NCBI GenBank assembly: GCA_036505295.1
Contig: DASXTQ010000003.1
Coordinates: 1-29,250 of the forward strand
Source: WS-7 sp036505295
Lineage (GTDB): Bacteria > Eisenbacteria > RBG-16-71-46 > SZUA-252
Length of the DNA: 29,250 nt
Direction of reading: 5' to 3'
Shown one piece after another: positions 16,679 through 25,618 of this stretch. The translations under genes were made by a program, and so were the position numbers. Every line of letters starts with the position of its first letter. Within the stretch, counting starts at the first letter, position 1. The notes below the pieces were generated by a model. That model had not been told where the DNA came from, ran no database searches, and was given only the letters and a program-made list of their open reading frames with translations.

Positions 16679-17757
16679 GTGATCCTCGAGACCGCCACCC
16701 CGACCCAAGTGACGCTCGATCGAATGTGGGCCATCGAGAAGACGAAGCCGGAGCCCGGACTGTGGCACGTTCAGGCTCCGCTGCCCGCCGCCGGTCCGGG
16801 CGATATCCGCATTCGCGTGACTGCGTTCGCGATCTGCGGCACCGATCTCCACATCGTGAACTGGGACCGTTGGGCCGCCTCTCGGATCAAGACGCCTCTC
16901 GTTTTCGGCCACGAATTCACCGGGATCGTGGACTGGGTCGGGAGTGAGGTTAAGTCCGTGAAGCCGGGAGATCGCGTCACGGGGGAAACGCACGTGTACT
17001 GCGGTCTCTGCTATGCCTGCCGCCGCGGGCTCCAGCATCTCTGCGAGAAGGTGCAGATCCTGGGTGTCGATCGACAGGGCGCGTTCGCTGATTTCGTCGT
17101 CCTGCCCGAAAAGAACGTGTGGAAGCTCCACCCCGACATTCCCGAGGAGATCGCGGCGGTTCACGACCCCTTGGGAAACGCGGTGCACACCGCGCTTGCC
17201 GGCCCGGTCGCCGGCCTCCAATTCGCGGTCTTCGGATGCGGACCCATCGGTTGTTTCGCCGTCGGGGTGCTCAAGGCGTCGGGAGCGTCCTGGGTCGCGG
17301 CGGTCGACAAGAATCCCTTGAGGCTGGAGCTCGCCGAGCGAATGGGCGCGGACCTGGTCTTGAACGTCGAGCGGGACGCGATCGTACAGCGCATTCTCGA
17401 GAAGACCCAGGGCCGAGGCGTGGACGGTATGCTCGAGATGTCGGGGCACCCCGACTCGTTCCGCGACGGCTTCGAGGCACTCGCGAACGGCGGGCGCGTT
17501 TCGCTGCTCGGCATCCCGTCGAAGCCGCTCGAGATCGACGTGGCCAAGGAAGTGATTTTCCGGGGGGCCGTCGTGCAGGGAATCAACGGCAGGCTCATCT
17601 TCGACACGTGGTATCGCATGGAGGCGTTGCTCCTGAGCGGCAAGCTCGACGTGCGTCCCGTGATCACCCACGTCCTCGGCTGGTCCGACTTCGAGGAGGC
17701 TGTGAGCCTCCAGCGCTCCGGGAAGGCGGGAAAGATCGTCCTGAAGCGGGACCATCC

Positions 17758-17761
<4 letters not shown>
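16679..17761 (+). CDS. tdh: L-threonine 3-dehydrogenase Tdh
   Basis: Zinc medium-chain dehydrogenase (360 residues) oxidising L-threonine to 2-amino-3-ketobutyrate with NAD+. The catalytic zinc site shows C53 (AICGTDLHI) with H78-E79 (FGHEF). The structural zinc site is C108, C111, C114 and C122 (YCGLCYACRRGLQHLC). The AxHDPLGNAVHTAL segment and the NAD loop GCGPIG are close to the E. coli enzyme. GTG 16679 is preceded by GGGAGAGGAG. Length exceeds E. coli Tdh (341) by an N-terminal extension of about 15 residues; ATG 16724 (M16) is an alternative start that would remove it. The stop overlaps the kbl start as GTGA, the standard partnership for threonine-to-glycine conversion. Confidence 0.95.
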
Positions 17762-18957
<1,196 letters not shown>

Positions 18958-18975
18958 ACCGGGGGCGAGGTTCCC

Positions 18976-19995
18976 GTGTCCTCGTCGGCTTCACCCACGC
19001 GTCCGATCCTGGTCCGCCTTCCCAACTGGCTGGGCGACCTGATCCAGGCCCTTCCCGTCGTCTCGGCCGCCGCGGGCGACCCCTCGCGACGCGCGATCCT
19101 GGTCGGTCCCGCGGGCTTTGCGCCGCTCCTTACGCCTCGGTTTCCTTCGGCCGAGTTCATCCCCTGGTCCCGCGCGCGCCGCTTCGCCGCGGCGGGGGCG
19201 CTGAGGCGCGCCCGCCCGGGCACGGCACTGCTTCTGACCGACTCCCTCTCGTCGGCGATCCTCGCCGCGCTCGCCTTGATCCCGGAGCGGATCGGGTACG
19301 CGGCCGAGCTTCGCGGCGCGCTGCTCACGCGGCGCGTTCCGCGCTCCGGCCCATCGCGCACGGCGCCCCGTGTCGAAGAGTACGCCGCGCTCGCTCGCGC
19401 GGCCGGGCTCTTGGTCGGCGCGACGGTGCCGCGGCTGGTAGCACTTCCGGAGGAGCGCAGAACCGCGGGGGAGCTGCTCCAGGGTGCCGGGCTCGCCGGA
19501 ACCTCCTACGCCGTGCTCGCGCCGGGCGCGAGCTACGGCCCCGCGAAGCGGTGGAATCCGGAGCGCTTCGCGGCGGTCGCGACGCATCTCGGCACGCGCT
19601 TCGGCCTGACTTCGATCCTCGTCGGCACGCACGAGGACGTGGCGGCGGCGGCGGAGACGGAACGGATGGCGGGGGGCTTCGTTCGAAACCTGGCCCGCGC
19701 CACGAATCTCTCCGCCCTCACGGGGCTTCTGGGCGGAGCGAAGCTCGTCGTGTCGAACGATTCGGGCGTCATGCATCTCGGGGCCGCGCTCGGGAGGCCC
19801 ACCGTCGCGGTGTTCGGGTCGACGAGCCCCGTCTGGAGCGCCGCGACCGCCCCCTGGGTGCGGAATCTCTATGCCGCCTACCCGTGCTCCCCTTGTTTCC
19901 GGCGCACGTGCCCGATCGGGTACGGATGCCTTCGCTCGATCGGACCGGAACAGGCGATCCAGGCCGCGGACGAGCTGCTCGCCGCCGATCTCTGA
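18976..19995 (+). CDS. waaF: ADP-heptose:LPS heptosyltransferase II-like, WaaF
   Basis: GT9 enzyme (339 residues) that adds the second heptose to the LPS inner core. Motifs are those of WaaF: RLPNWLGDLIQALPVV at the N-terminus, LLLTDSLSSAILAALALIPERIGY, then VLAPGASYGPAKRWNPERF and VSNDSGVMHLGAALGRPTVAVFGSTSP. The Cys-containing C-terminal PCSPCFRRTCPIGYGC also fits. Start is GTG 18976, 18 bases after the kbl stop, with GGGGGCGAGG upstream as a weak ribosome site. It shares a transcript with tdh-kbl, an unexpected pairing of threonine catabolism with LPS core synthesis. The 3' end converges on the DUF4388 gene with only nine bases between the stops. Confidence 0.9.
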   Translation: MSSSASPTRPILVRLPNWLGDLIQALPVVSAAAGDPSRRAILVGPAGFAPLLTPRFPSAEFIPWSRARRFAAAGALRRARPGTALLLTDSLSSAILAALALIPERIGYAAELRGALLTRRVPRSGPSRTAPRVEEYAALARAAGLLVGATVPRLVALPEERRTAGELLQGAGLAGTSYAVLAPGASYGPAKRWNPERFAAVATHLGTRFGLTSILVGTHEDVAAAAETERMAGGFVRNLARATNLSALTGLLGGAKLVVSNDSGVMHLGAALGRPTVAVFGSTSPVWSAATAPWVRNLYAAYPCSPCFRRTCPIGYGCLRSIGPEQAIQAADELLAADL

Positions 19996-20004
19996 GTTCG
20001 AGGT

Positions 20005-21072
20005 CTAGTGGGCCGTCTTGGAGTAGGTGGTCCCGTCGCTGTGGTAATCGAAGCGGCTGTAGAAGGAGGACACGGCCGCGGGCGGGAGGTAGCCCTCGCG
20101 AGACAGCGCCCGCAGCTCCGTCGGGTACTCACCCCGGATGGAGTGGTAGACCTCGAGCGCGAGCGTCAAACGCTGAGAGTCGTCGATGCTCGGGGAGAGC
20201 GCGGGAGCGGGCCTCTCCGCCCGGGCGTAGAGCGCCGGCGTGGCCCACCTTCCGATCGCGATCGAGAGCAGGAGGAACAAGATCGCAACCGGGATCGACC
20301 AGCTCCGCGCAGGGGGCGCTTTGACCTCATCCTTCGCGATCGGCGTGACTTTGGGCGGTGCCGCGCCGAGGGAGACTTCGACGATGCCCAGCTCGAGCAG
20401 GTGATGGACCGCCTCATAGACCTCGAATTCCACGAGCTTCGATTGCGCGACGATGTCGCGGAGCGGGCGGAGGCCGTCGACCAGCGGAAGGACGCGCCGC
20501 TCCTCCGCGGTCATGTCCTTCGGAGGGATCGCGAGTGCCTTAGGACGCAGGACCATCGCCGGCGAGGAAAGGACCTCCTTGTAGCGGGCCGCCTCGTCCA
20601 GCCGCCGCATGGACTCCATGAGGAGCCCTTCGGTGTTCAACCGGACGTTTACGGCGAACTTGGGCACCGTCTTGGCGTCGCCTGAAAAGTGGTAGGTGCC
20701 TTGCTTCCAGGTCAGGAGCTGGTGGAACGTGTCCTGAATCTGCTTCTCCAAAGCGCCCGTAAGCTGGTCCCCAGGGACGTAGTTCCCGGTCAGGAGAATG
20801 TCGGTCAACTCGCGGCGGCTCTCGGCCTCGATCGTCTCGATCTGCTTGAGCTGGGCCTCTGTGATGTAGCCGGTTTGAACGAGGAAGGTCTTGAGCGGGT
20901 CGCGCGCGTTCCGGCGCCGGTCGCGGGTCGAGACCACGCGTCCTCCCTCGAAGAAGATCACCGCGACATCCGAGCCCGCCGTGAGCTTGAGCACGCCGGA
21001 TTTTTGCTGGACGGCGATCAATTGCAAGATCTCGGGGAGGCTGAAATCGTCGAGATTGCCCTGGAGTGCCAT
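20005..21072 (-). CDS. DUF4388 (PatA N-terminal-like) membrane protein with pilin-like tail
   Basis: Protein of 355 residues with no assigned function. Residues 1-130 fit DUF4388/PatA N-terminal: MALQGNLDDFSLPEILQLIA, SGVLKLT, IFFEGGRVVST, then a helical part ending WKQGTYHFSG. This domain is common in gliding, regulatory and two-component proteins of deltaproteobacteria, cyanobacteria and related phyla. Residues about 185-235 look like a small winged-helix-type domain. One transmembrane segment is at 258-274. The tail (300-352, LEVYHSIRGEYPTELRALSREGYLP and then SDGTTYSK) resembles the C-terminal globular part of type II pseudopilins, without the N-terminal prepilin signal. Its ATG directly follows the TAG of the upstream TPR gene, so the two are co-transcribed. 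Confidence 0.75.
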   Translation of the reverse strand: MALQGNLDDFSLPEILQLIAVQQKSGVLKLTAGSDVAVIFFEGGRVVSTRDRRRNARDPLKTFLVQTGYITEAQLKQIETIEAESRRELTDILLTGNYVPGDQLTGALEKQIQDTFHQLLTWKQGTYHFSGDAKTVPKFAVNVRLNTEGLLMESMRRLDEAARYKEVLSSPAMVLRPKALAIPPKDMTAEERRVLPLVDGLRPLRDIVAQSKLVEFEVYEAVHHLLELGIVEVSLGAAPPKVTPIAKDEVKAPPARSWSIPVAILFLLLSIAIGRWATPALYARAERPAPALSPSIDDSQRLTLALEVYHSIRGEYPTELRALSREGYLPPAAVSSFYSRFDYHSDGTTYSKTAH

Positions 21073-23007
21073 CTAGAGAGTGCCTCCTTCGGCCTTCTCC
21101 CGGGCCGCCGGACGTCCCGAGGGGCGGCCGAGACTGTGCGCGATGCCGGGGACCTTGGTCGTGGTCTTTGCGTAGTAGCGCGTCACCGTGAGCACGTAGG
21201 TGAGGGCGAAAAGCAGGGTCAGCGGGATTCGCTTCGCCCAGCCCGCCGAATCGAGCGGCAGCACGTCGATCGACGGTACAAGCGCGCCGTTTCCGACCAC
21301 GAGCACCGCCGCCAGCACCATGATCAGGATCGCGAAGAAACCGCTCAGGCTCGCCCCGCGGAGCATCTGCCCCGCGCCGGGAAGAAGGAACGTCGTGGCC
21401 GTCTCCCAGAACGTTCTCCGCCGCGCGGCGCGCCGGTCCCGCCCGGTGAGGAGGAGCCGGGTGAACTCTATTGATTTCAGCCCCCTGACTGCGGCGAAAC
21501 ACCCGTCGCAGAACGCGCGTTGCTGCATGCGGTACACGCAGCGGCGGCAGACCACCTTCTGACAGTTCGAGCAGTGAAGCGTGGCAAGCGCCCGCCCCAG
21601 GAGCTGTCCCAGCCCCGAGAAGAAAAGGAAGAGCGCAACGAGAAAAAAGATCGCGAACGGGGGCGGCGGCGCGAGCCGCTCGAGGAAGGTTAGATAGGGA
21701 TTCTCCTGGGTCGCCACGATTCCACGCTCCGGCGCGGTCCTCCGCGCGAGGTCCCACAACGCTTGTACTGGGGGCATGGCTTCCATGACCGTGCGATTGA
21801 GCTGGGGCGTGGAGATGCGGCTCATGTCGCGGACGCGGTCGAACGCGAGCGAGGACGCAATCGACTGCTCGCGGTTGGCTTCCGCGAAGAGGAGCTGCTT
21901 CGTGTAGGTCTGGGCCAGGTTGAAATGCGGCTCGACCGCTCGCGGGGCCGCTTTCGCGGCGGACTCATAGGCCTCGCGGGCCCGCGCGTAATCCTCGCGC
22001 GCGAAGTGGACGTTGCCGAGGTTCGTCAGGATCCACGCGGTGTTCGGGCGAAGGGCGGCCGCTCGGGCGAGCCGGCGCTCCGCGGTCTCGAAATCCCCCT
22101 CGCGGCGGGCGATCGTCCCCGCGGTAAAGGGATATAGGGGCTCCGTGGGGTCGCGGGACTGGAGCGCCATGAGCGCGGTCCGAATCTCGGGATCGGACCC
22201 CGAACGGAGCGCGCGGTCGACGAGCAGGCTCGGCTCTTCCAGGCTCGGCGGTCCGGCCCACGGCGCGATCGACCTCAAAGAGCTTGAAAGCGCGATCGCC
22301 GAAACGATGAAGAGCCCGACGAGAAACGCTTCGCGCCGTCCGACCCGGAACGAGAGGAGCCCGGCGTATACCGTCGCGGTGGGGATCACGCCCAGCCCCC
22401 AGAGGAGCGGTGAGAGCGCGATGATCGTAGCGCCCCCGCGCGCGCCGATCCCCTTGGAGCGCCCCACCAGCTCGAGAATCACGTGGTTCAGATGCGGAAG
22501 ATGCCGAAGGGTGATCCCCGCGATCGCGACAAGAAGGCTCAACATCCAGACGACGAGGAAGGCGGTCAGCGCGTTCGCGAGGAGATGTCGCTGCCAGGAG
22601 TAGCTCCGGCCCACGATCCGGAACGCTTCGCCGAGCTCGCCGACGGCGCGCTCGGGGTTCTTGAACGCAAGCACCCGCGCGAGCGTGAAGTGGGGGTCGG
22701 GATATTCGGGGTCGAACTCCGCCGCGGCCGCGAGGAGTCGCGCTGCTTCGGCGTCGTTTCCTTTCGCGAGCGATTCGAGCGCCTCGCGATAGCGGGCCTG
22801 GGCGGGGGCTAAGGCGCGGACTTGCCCCGCGTTCCGCATCTGCTCCAGCTCTTCCCGCACGGCGTCCGGACCGGAGTAGGCTGCCGCGGTATCCACACGC
22901 GCGGGTCCTATCGGCGCGATCAGCGCGAGCGCCAGCGAGGCTGCCGCCGCGTGGACAAGCGGCTTGAGCCACGCGCGTCGAGGTCTCAAGGGCTCAATTC
23001 GCGCCAC
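21073..23007 (-). CDS. Polytopic TPR membrane protein with six-cysteine zinc ribbon
   Basis: Unrecognised 644-residue protein. An N-terminal hydrophobic segment (15-35) could be a signal or anchor, followed by a TPR-like pair (about 68-130). Three or four transmembrane helices lie at about 143-166, 193-220 and 226-243. A second TPR block (about 290-385) has the ANLGNVHFxxxDYxxAxxxYExA type of pattern. Another helix is at 449-470. Next comes a zinc ribbon with C479, C482, C487, C490, C500 and C503 (CxxC-x4-CxxC-x9-CxxC), then further hydrophobic helices around 535-575 and 592-610. Start is GTG 23007; a later start would delete the first helix. It is the first gene of a two-gene unit with the DUF4388 protein and diverges from asnS. 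It looks like a membrane scaffold; no catalytic motif is seen. Confidence 0.75.
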   Translation of the reverse strand: MARIEPLRPRRAWLKPLVHAAAASLALALIAPIGPARVDTAAAYSGPDAVREELEQMRNAGQVRALAPAQARYREALESLAKGNDAEAARLLAAAAEFDPEYPDPHFTLARVLAFKNPERAVGELGEAFRIVGRSYSWQRHLLANALTAFLVVWMLSLLVAIAGITLRHLPHLNHVILELVGRSKGIGARGGATIIALSPLLWGLGVIPTATVYAGLLSFRVGRREAFLVGLFIVSAIALSSSLRSIAPWAGPPSLEEPSLLVDRALRSGSDPEIRTALMALQSRDPTEPLYPFTAGTIARREGDFETAERRLARAAALRPNTAWILTNLGNVHFAREDYARAREAYESAAKAAPRAVEPHFNLAQTYTKQLLFAEANREQSIASSLAFDRVRDMSRISTPQLNRTVMEAMPPVQALWDLARRTAPERGIVATQENPYLTFLERLAPPPPFAIFFLVALFLFFSGLGQLLGRALATLHCSNCQKVVCRRCVYRMQQRAFCDGCFAAVRGLKSIEFTRLLLTGRDRRAARRRTFWETATTFLLPGAGQMLRGASLSGFFAILIMVLAAVLVVGNGALVPSIDVLPLDSAGWAKRIPLTLLFALTYVLTVTRYYAKTTTKVPGIAHSLGRPSGRPAAREKAEGGTL

Positions 23008-23013
23008 GGGCGC

Positions 23014-23043
23014 ACGTTAGGCGTGCGGCGTCGGGGGTGTCAA
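23014..23043 (-). promoter_or_regulatory. Possible promoter of the TPR/DUF4388 unit
   Basis: Read on the minus strand, a perfect TTGACA (23043-23038) is followed after 18 bases by TAACGT (23019-23014). The -10 match is weak (3 of 6). Transcription would start at about the GTG start codon at 23007, so the mRNA would have almost no leader, or translation begins slightly downstream. The same TTGACA spacing appears twice more near 24451 and 24666, which adds some support. Confidence 0.4.
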
Positions 23044-23107
23044 GGGAAATTCCCCCCGACATGGTATCCTCTCCGGCTTCGAAGCCCGCGAATTCATCGC
23101 ATCCAGC

Positions 23108-23117
23108 GGAGGTGGGG
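23108..23117 (+). promoter_or_regulatory. Strong ribosome binding site that fixes the asnS start
   Basis: GGAGGTGGGG ends three bases before ATG 23121. The frame is open back to an ATG at 23037, but that codon has no comparable site and the extra 28 residues (rich in Ser and Pro) are not part of the family. This decides the start. Confidence 0.8.
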
Positions 23118-23120
23118 AAC

Positions 23121-24419
23121 ATGAGTCGTAACGCGACCCGAATCGGGGCGCTGCGGGAGAGGATCGGCGAGGAGGTCCTTCTCGAGGGATGGCTTTACAA
23201 CCGTCGTTCGAGCGGCAAGCTCGAGTTCCTGCTCGTGCGGGACGGGAGCGGAACCGTGCAGTGCGTCGCGGTGAAGGCGGAGCTCCCCGAGGGGATCTTC
23301 GCGCGCTGCGCGACCGTGACGCAGGAATCTTCGGTCCGCGTCAACGGCGTCGTGCGCGAGGACAAGCGCGCTCCGAGCGGCGTCGAGATTTCCCTCCGCG
23401 ACATCGAAATCGTCGGGGCGAGCGTGGACTTCCCGATCACGCCGAAGGAACACGGTCCCTCGTTCCTTCTGGATCAGCGCCACCTCTGGATACGGTCGCA
23501 ACGCCAGGCGGCGGTCCTCAAGATTCGCCATACGCTGGTCCAGGCCTGTCGCGATTGGCTCGACGCGGACGGATTCATTCTCGCCGATGCGCCGATCTTC
23601 ACGCCGTCCGCGTGCGAGGGGACGACCACCTTGTTCGAGACTCAGTACTTCGACGAGAAGGCGTATCTCACGCAAAGCGGGCAGCTCTACAACGAGGCGA
23701 CCGCGATGGCCTTCGGGAGGAGCTATTGTTTCGGGCCGACCTTTCGTGCCGAGAAATCCAAGACCCGCCGGCATCTGATCGAGTTCTGGATGGTGGAGCC
23801 CGAGGTGGCGTTCGCCACCCTGGACGACGTCATGGTGTTGATCGAGCGTTTCGTGGAGGGGATCGTGGGCCGTGTTCTCGAAAAGCGGCGGGAAGAATTG
23901 AAGATCCTCGAGCGCGATATGGCCCCCCTCGAGCGGGTCCGCGCTCCCTTCCCGCGGGTTTCGTACGACGATGCGGCACGGGTCCTGCGCGACAAGGGTG
24001 TTCCCTTCGAGTGGGGGAACGATTTCGGAGCGACCGACGAAACGGTCCTGACCGAAGCACACGATCGACCGTTCTTCGTACACCGGTTCCCGGCTGCGGT
24101 GAAGGCTTTCTACATGAAGCGGGATCCCGGCGACGATCGGCTCTCCCTTTCCTGCGACCTTCTTGCTCCGGAGGGCTACGGGGAGATCGTCGGCGGAGGA
24201 GAGAGGGAGGACAGCCTGGAACGGCTGGTCGAGAGGATCCACGAGCACAACCTCCCGCTCGATGCCTTCCAGTGGTACCTGGATCTCAGGCGCTACGGTT
24301 CCGTGCCTCATAGCGGGTTCGGAATGGGGATCGAGCGCACCCTCACCTGGCTGTGCGGCATCGAGCATCTCCGGGAGACGATCCCGTTCCCTCGGATGCT
24401 GAATCGCTTGCGCCCGTAG
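23121..24419 (+). CDS. asnS: Asparaginyl-tRNA synthetase AsnS
   Basis: Class IIb aminoacyl-tRNA synthetase (432 residues) charging tRNA-Asn directly with asparagine in the cytoplasm. The N-terminal OB-fold anticodon-binding domain spans about residues 1-105 (VLLEGWLYNRRSSGKLEFLLVRDGSG). The catalytic core shows class II motif 2, FRAEKSKTRRHLIEFWMVEPE, whose HLxEFWMVEPE form distinguishes AsnRS from AspRS, and motif 3, GFGMGIERTLTWLCG. TKxGQLYNE-type residues appear as LTQSGQLYNEATAMAF. Its presence suggests the organism need not rely on GatCAB for Asn-tRNA. It stands alone, with a strong ribosome site and a downstream terminator about 95 bases after the stop. Confidence 0.95.
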   Translation: MSRNATRIGALRERIGEEVLLEGWLYNRRSSGKLEFLLVRDGSGTVQCVAVKAELPEGIFARCATVTQESSVRVNGVVREDKRAPSGVEISLRDIEIVGASVDFPITPKEHGPSFLLDQRHLWIRSQRQAAVLKIRHTLVQACRDWLDADGFILADAPIFTPSACEGTTTLFETQYFDEKAYLTQSGQLYNEATAMAFGRSYCFGPTFRAEKSKTRRHLIEFWMVEPEVAFATLDDVMVLIERFVEGIVGRVLEKRREELKILERDMAPLERVRAPFPRVSYDDAARVLRDKGVPFEWGNDFGATDETVLTEAHDRPFFVHRFPAAVKAFYMKRDPGDDRLSLSCDLLAPEGYGEIVGGGEREDSLERLVERIHEHNLPLDAFQWYLDLRRYGSVPHSGFGMGIERTLTWLCGIEHLRETIPFPRMLNRLRP

Positions 24420-24450
24420 CCCAGGGGGGTGGCTCGCGGCCAGAATTCGA

Positions 24451-24480
24451 TTGACAGAATCTCCCGCCCCGCACTAACTT
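24451..24480 (+). promoter_or_regulatory. Promoter upstream of a strong terminator
   Basis: A perfect -35 box TTGACA (24451-24456) lies 18 bases before TAACTT (24475-24480), with a predicted start near 24487. An intrinsic terminator begins only about 28 bases later, so the promoter would drive either a short RNA or an attenuated leader for the downstream PstS-like gene. Confidence 0.45.
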
Positions 24481-24486
24481 CCAGCC

Positions 24487-24540
24487 TCTTTTCGACCACC
24501 CGAGCACGCTGCGTGCCACCCTCATGAGGGTGGCGTTTTT
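24487..24540 (+). ncRNA. Candidate short transcript or attenuator leader
   Basis: The segment between the predicted start of the 24451 promoter and the terminator T-run is about 54 bases. It contains a small hairpin GCACG-CTG-CGTGC (24504-24516) and then the terminator stem. A second CCACCC copy at 24497-24502 could also pair with the GGGTGG of the terminator, giving a possible alternative fold. No open reading frame with a ribosome site lies inside it. There is no family match I recognise. Confidence 0.3.
24515..24540 (+). terminator. Intrinsic terminator downstream of asnS
   Basis: A perfect 8-bp stem GCCACCCT / AGGGTGGC with a CATG loop is followed, after one G, by five T residues (24536-24540). 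It can end asnS transcription (stop at 24419) and also the short transcript from the promoter at 24451. Confidence 0.85.
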
Positions 24541-24665
24541 GCGTGCAAGGCGATCACCCTGGCCCTGTGGTGCCGTTCGTCCGCTGCCCCCTTGGGAGGA
24601 ATAATCGTGAGCGGAACGGGGTAGTACGAGCAGGGCGCGGTCCCGCCGACCTGAGAGGGGCGGCG
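24541..24665 (+). other. Intergenic remainder between terminator and pstS-like promoter
   Basis: No convincing gene. A CACC...GGTG hairpin (about 24556-24573) and a CGCCG...CGGCG hairpin (about 24644-24665) can form. A very good ribosome site (GGGAGGA, 24594-24600) precedes a five-codon GTG frame ending at TAG 24622-24624, too short to call as a gene. I recognise no riboswitch class or tRNA here. Confidence 0.5.
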
Positions 24666-24694
24666 TTGACAGAACCGGGAGCGGTGGGTACTCT
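24666..24694 (+). promoter_or_regulatory. Promoter abutting the PstS-like gene (leaderless mRNA predicted)
   Basis: A perfect TTGACA (24666-24671), a 17-base spacer and TACTCT (24689-24694) are present. The predicted transcription start coincides with the GTG start codon at 24701, so the mRNA would be leaderless; no Shine-Dalgarno sequence precedes that codon, which is consistent. Confidence 0.55.
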
Positions 24695-24700
24695 GAAACC

Positions 24701-25618
24701 GTGAGAGTACCAGGCCGGGCGCAAAGGCACCGGCTGATTTGGGCGACCGCCACGCTGGTGGCTTCATGCTTTGGCTCGTGTTCGTCGCCATCCCCCCCGC
24801 GCGAGACCCTACCCGTATCGATTGTCCTTGCCGGCGCCGAGCATCTGGTCCCGTTGCTTCGCGGTGAGGTCTTGGCCTTCCGCGACCGGTACCCGAAGGC
24901 GGCCGAGATCAGGATCGTGCCGAATGGTTCGGCGGAAGGAATGGAGCAGCTCGTCAACGGTGAAGTGACCATGTCGATCTTGACGCGAGAATTGACCGAT
25001 CCGGAAGTCAAGGCCGCGGTGGCCCGCGAGGGCCTGAGGGCCTTCCCGATCGCCTGGGACGGGGTTGCGGTGATCGTGAACCCGAGCTCGCCGGTCCGCC
25101 AAGTTTCGCGGACCGAGCTGGGCGCTGTCTATCGGGGGGCGATCGTGGATTGGTCGGAGCTGGGCTGGAAGCTGGGGGGTGCCGTCGTCGTGCTCACTAG
25201 CGGCCCGAGGCTCGGGCTGTACGAGTTCATTCAGCAGGCTCTGCTCGGTGGCGAGCCGTACGGAGCCGGCGTCTATGCCTTGAAGAGCGAGCAGGAGATC
25301 GTCGACATCGTGGCGACGCGCCCCAATGCCATCGCCTGCGTCTCCCGAGAGTTCGTGGACCCGCGGGTACGGGCTCTCGCCGTGTCGTCGGCGATCGGAT
25401 TGCCGTACATTGCGCTGGACCGGGAGAGCCTCATCCTGAGAACCTACCCGCTCCTGCGCAGCATTTCCTTGTGCACGCGCGGGGATCCGCCGGACACGGC
25501 GACCGATTTCATCAATTTCGTGACGAGTATGGACGGGCAGCAGGTCGTTGCCAGATATGGATACGCGCCGGCCACGGTATCGGTCCGCGTCGTACGGACA
25601 GCAGAGGAGGCACAGTGA
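24701..25618 (+). CDS. PstS-like substrate-binding lipoprotein
   Basis: Periplasmic binding-protein fold (305 residues). The N-terminal signal ends in a lipobox VASC with C23 as the likely lipidated residue. PstS-type signatures are visible: NGSAEGMEQLVNGEVTMSILTREL, DGVAVIVNPSSPVRQVSRTELGAVYRG and TDFINFVTSMDGQQVVARYGYAP. However, the phosphate-contact loop usually reading SGTR is here TSGPRLGLYEF, and the first loop usually GST is AGAEHL, so phosphate binding is doubtful. No pstC, pstA, pstB or phoU gene is in the window. It is translationally coupled to a TPR protein and lies upstream of STAS and ExbBD genes. I recall similar PstS-like plus TPR genes beside ExbB/ExbD/TonB in Bacteroidetes, suggesting a role in an energised envelope system. 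Confidence 0.85.
   Translation: MRVPGRAQRHRLIWATATLVASCFGSCSSPSPPRETLPVSIVLAGAEHLVPLLRGEVLAFRDRYPKAAEIRIVPNGSAEGMEQLVNGEVTMSILTRELTDPEVKAAVAREGLRAFPIAWDGVAVIVNPSSPVRQVSRTELGAVYRGAIVDWSELGWKLGGAVVVLTSGPRLGLYEFIQQALLGGEPYGAGVYALKSEQEIVDIVATRPNAIACVSREFVDPRVRALAVSSAIGLPYIALDRESLILRTYPLLRSISLCTRGDPPDTATDFINFVTSMDGQQVVARYGYAPATVSVRVVRTAEEAQ

Noticed and set aside
24607..24624. Five-codon frame with a near-perfect ribosome site
   Set aside because: Too short to be a credible gene; possibly a relic or a leader codon run, but there is no amino-acid run to suggest attenuation.
24541..24700. Riboswitch or tRNA in the gap before the PstS-like gene
   Set aside because: Small hairpins are present, but no cloverleaf, no TTCRA-type T-loop and no riboswitch core that I recognise.
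24701..25618. Annotation as a genuine high-affinity phosphate transporter subunit
   Set aside because: The ligand-contact motif is changed and no Pst permease, ATPase or PhoU is nearby, so only 'PstS-like' is supported.
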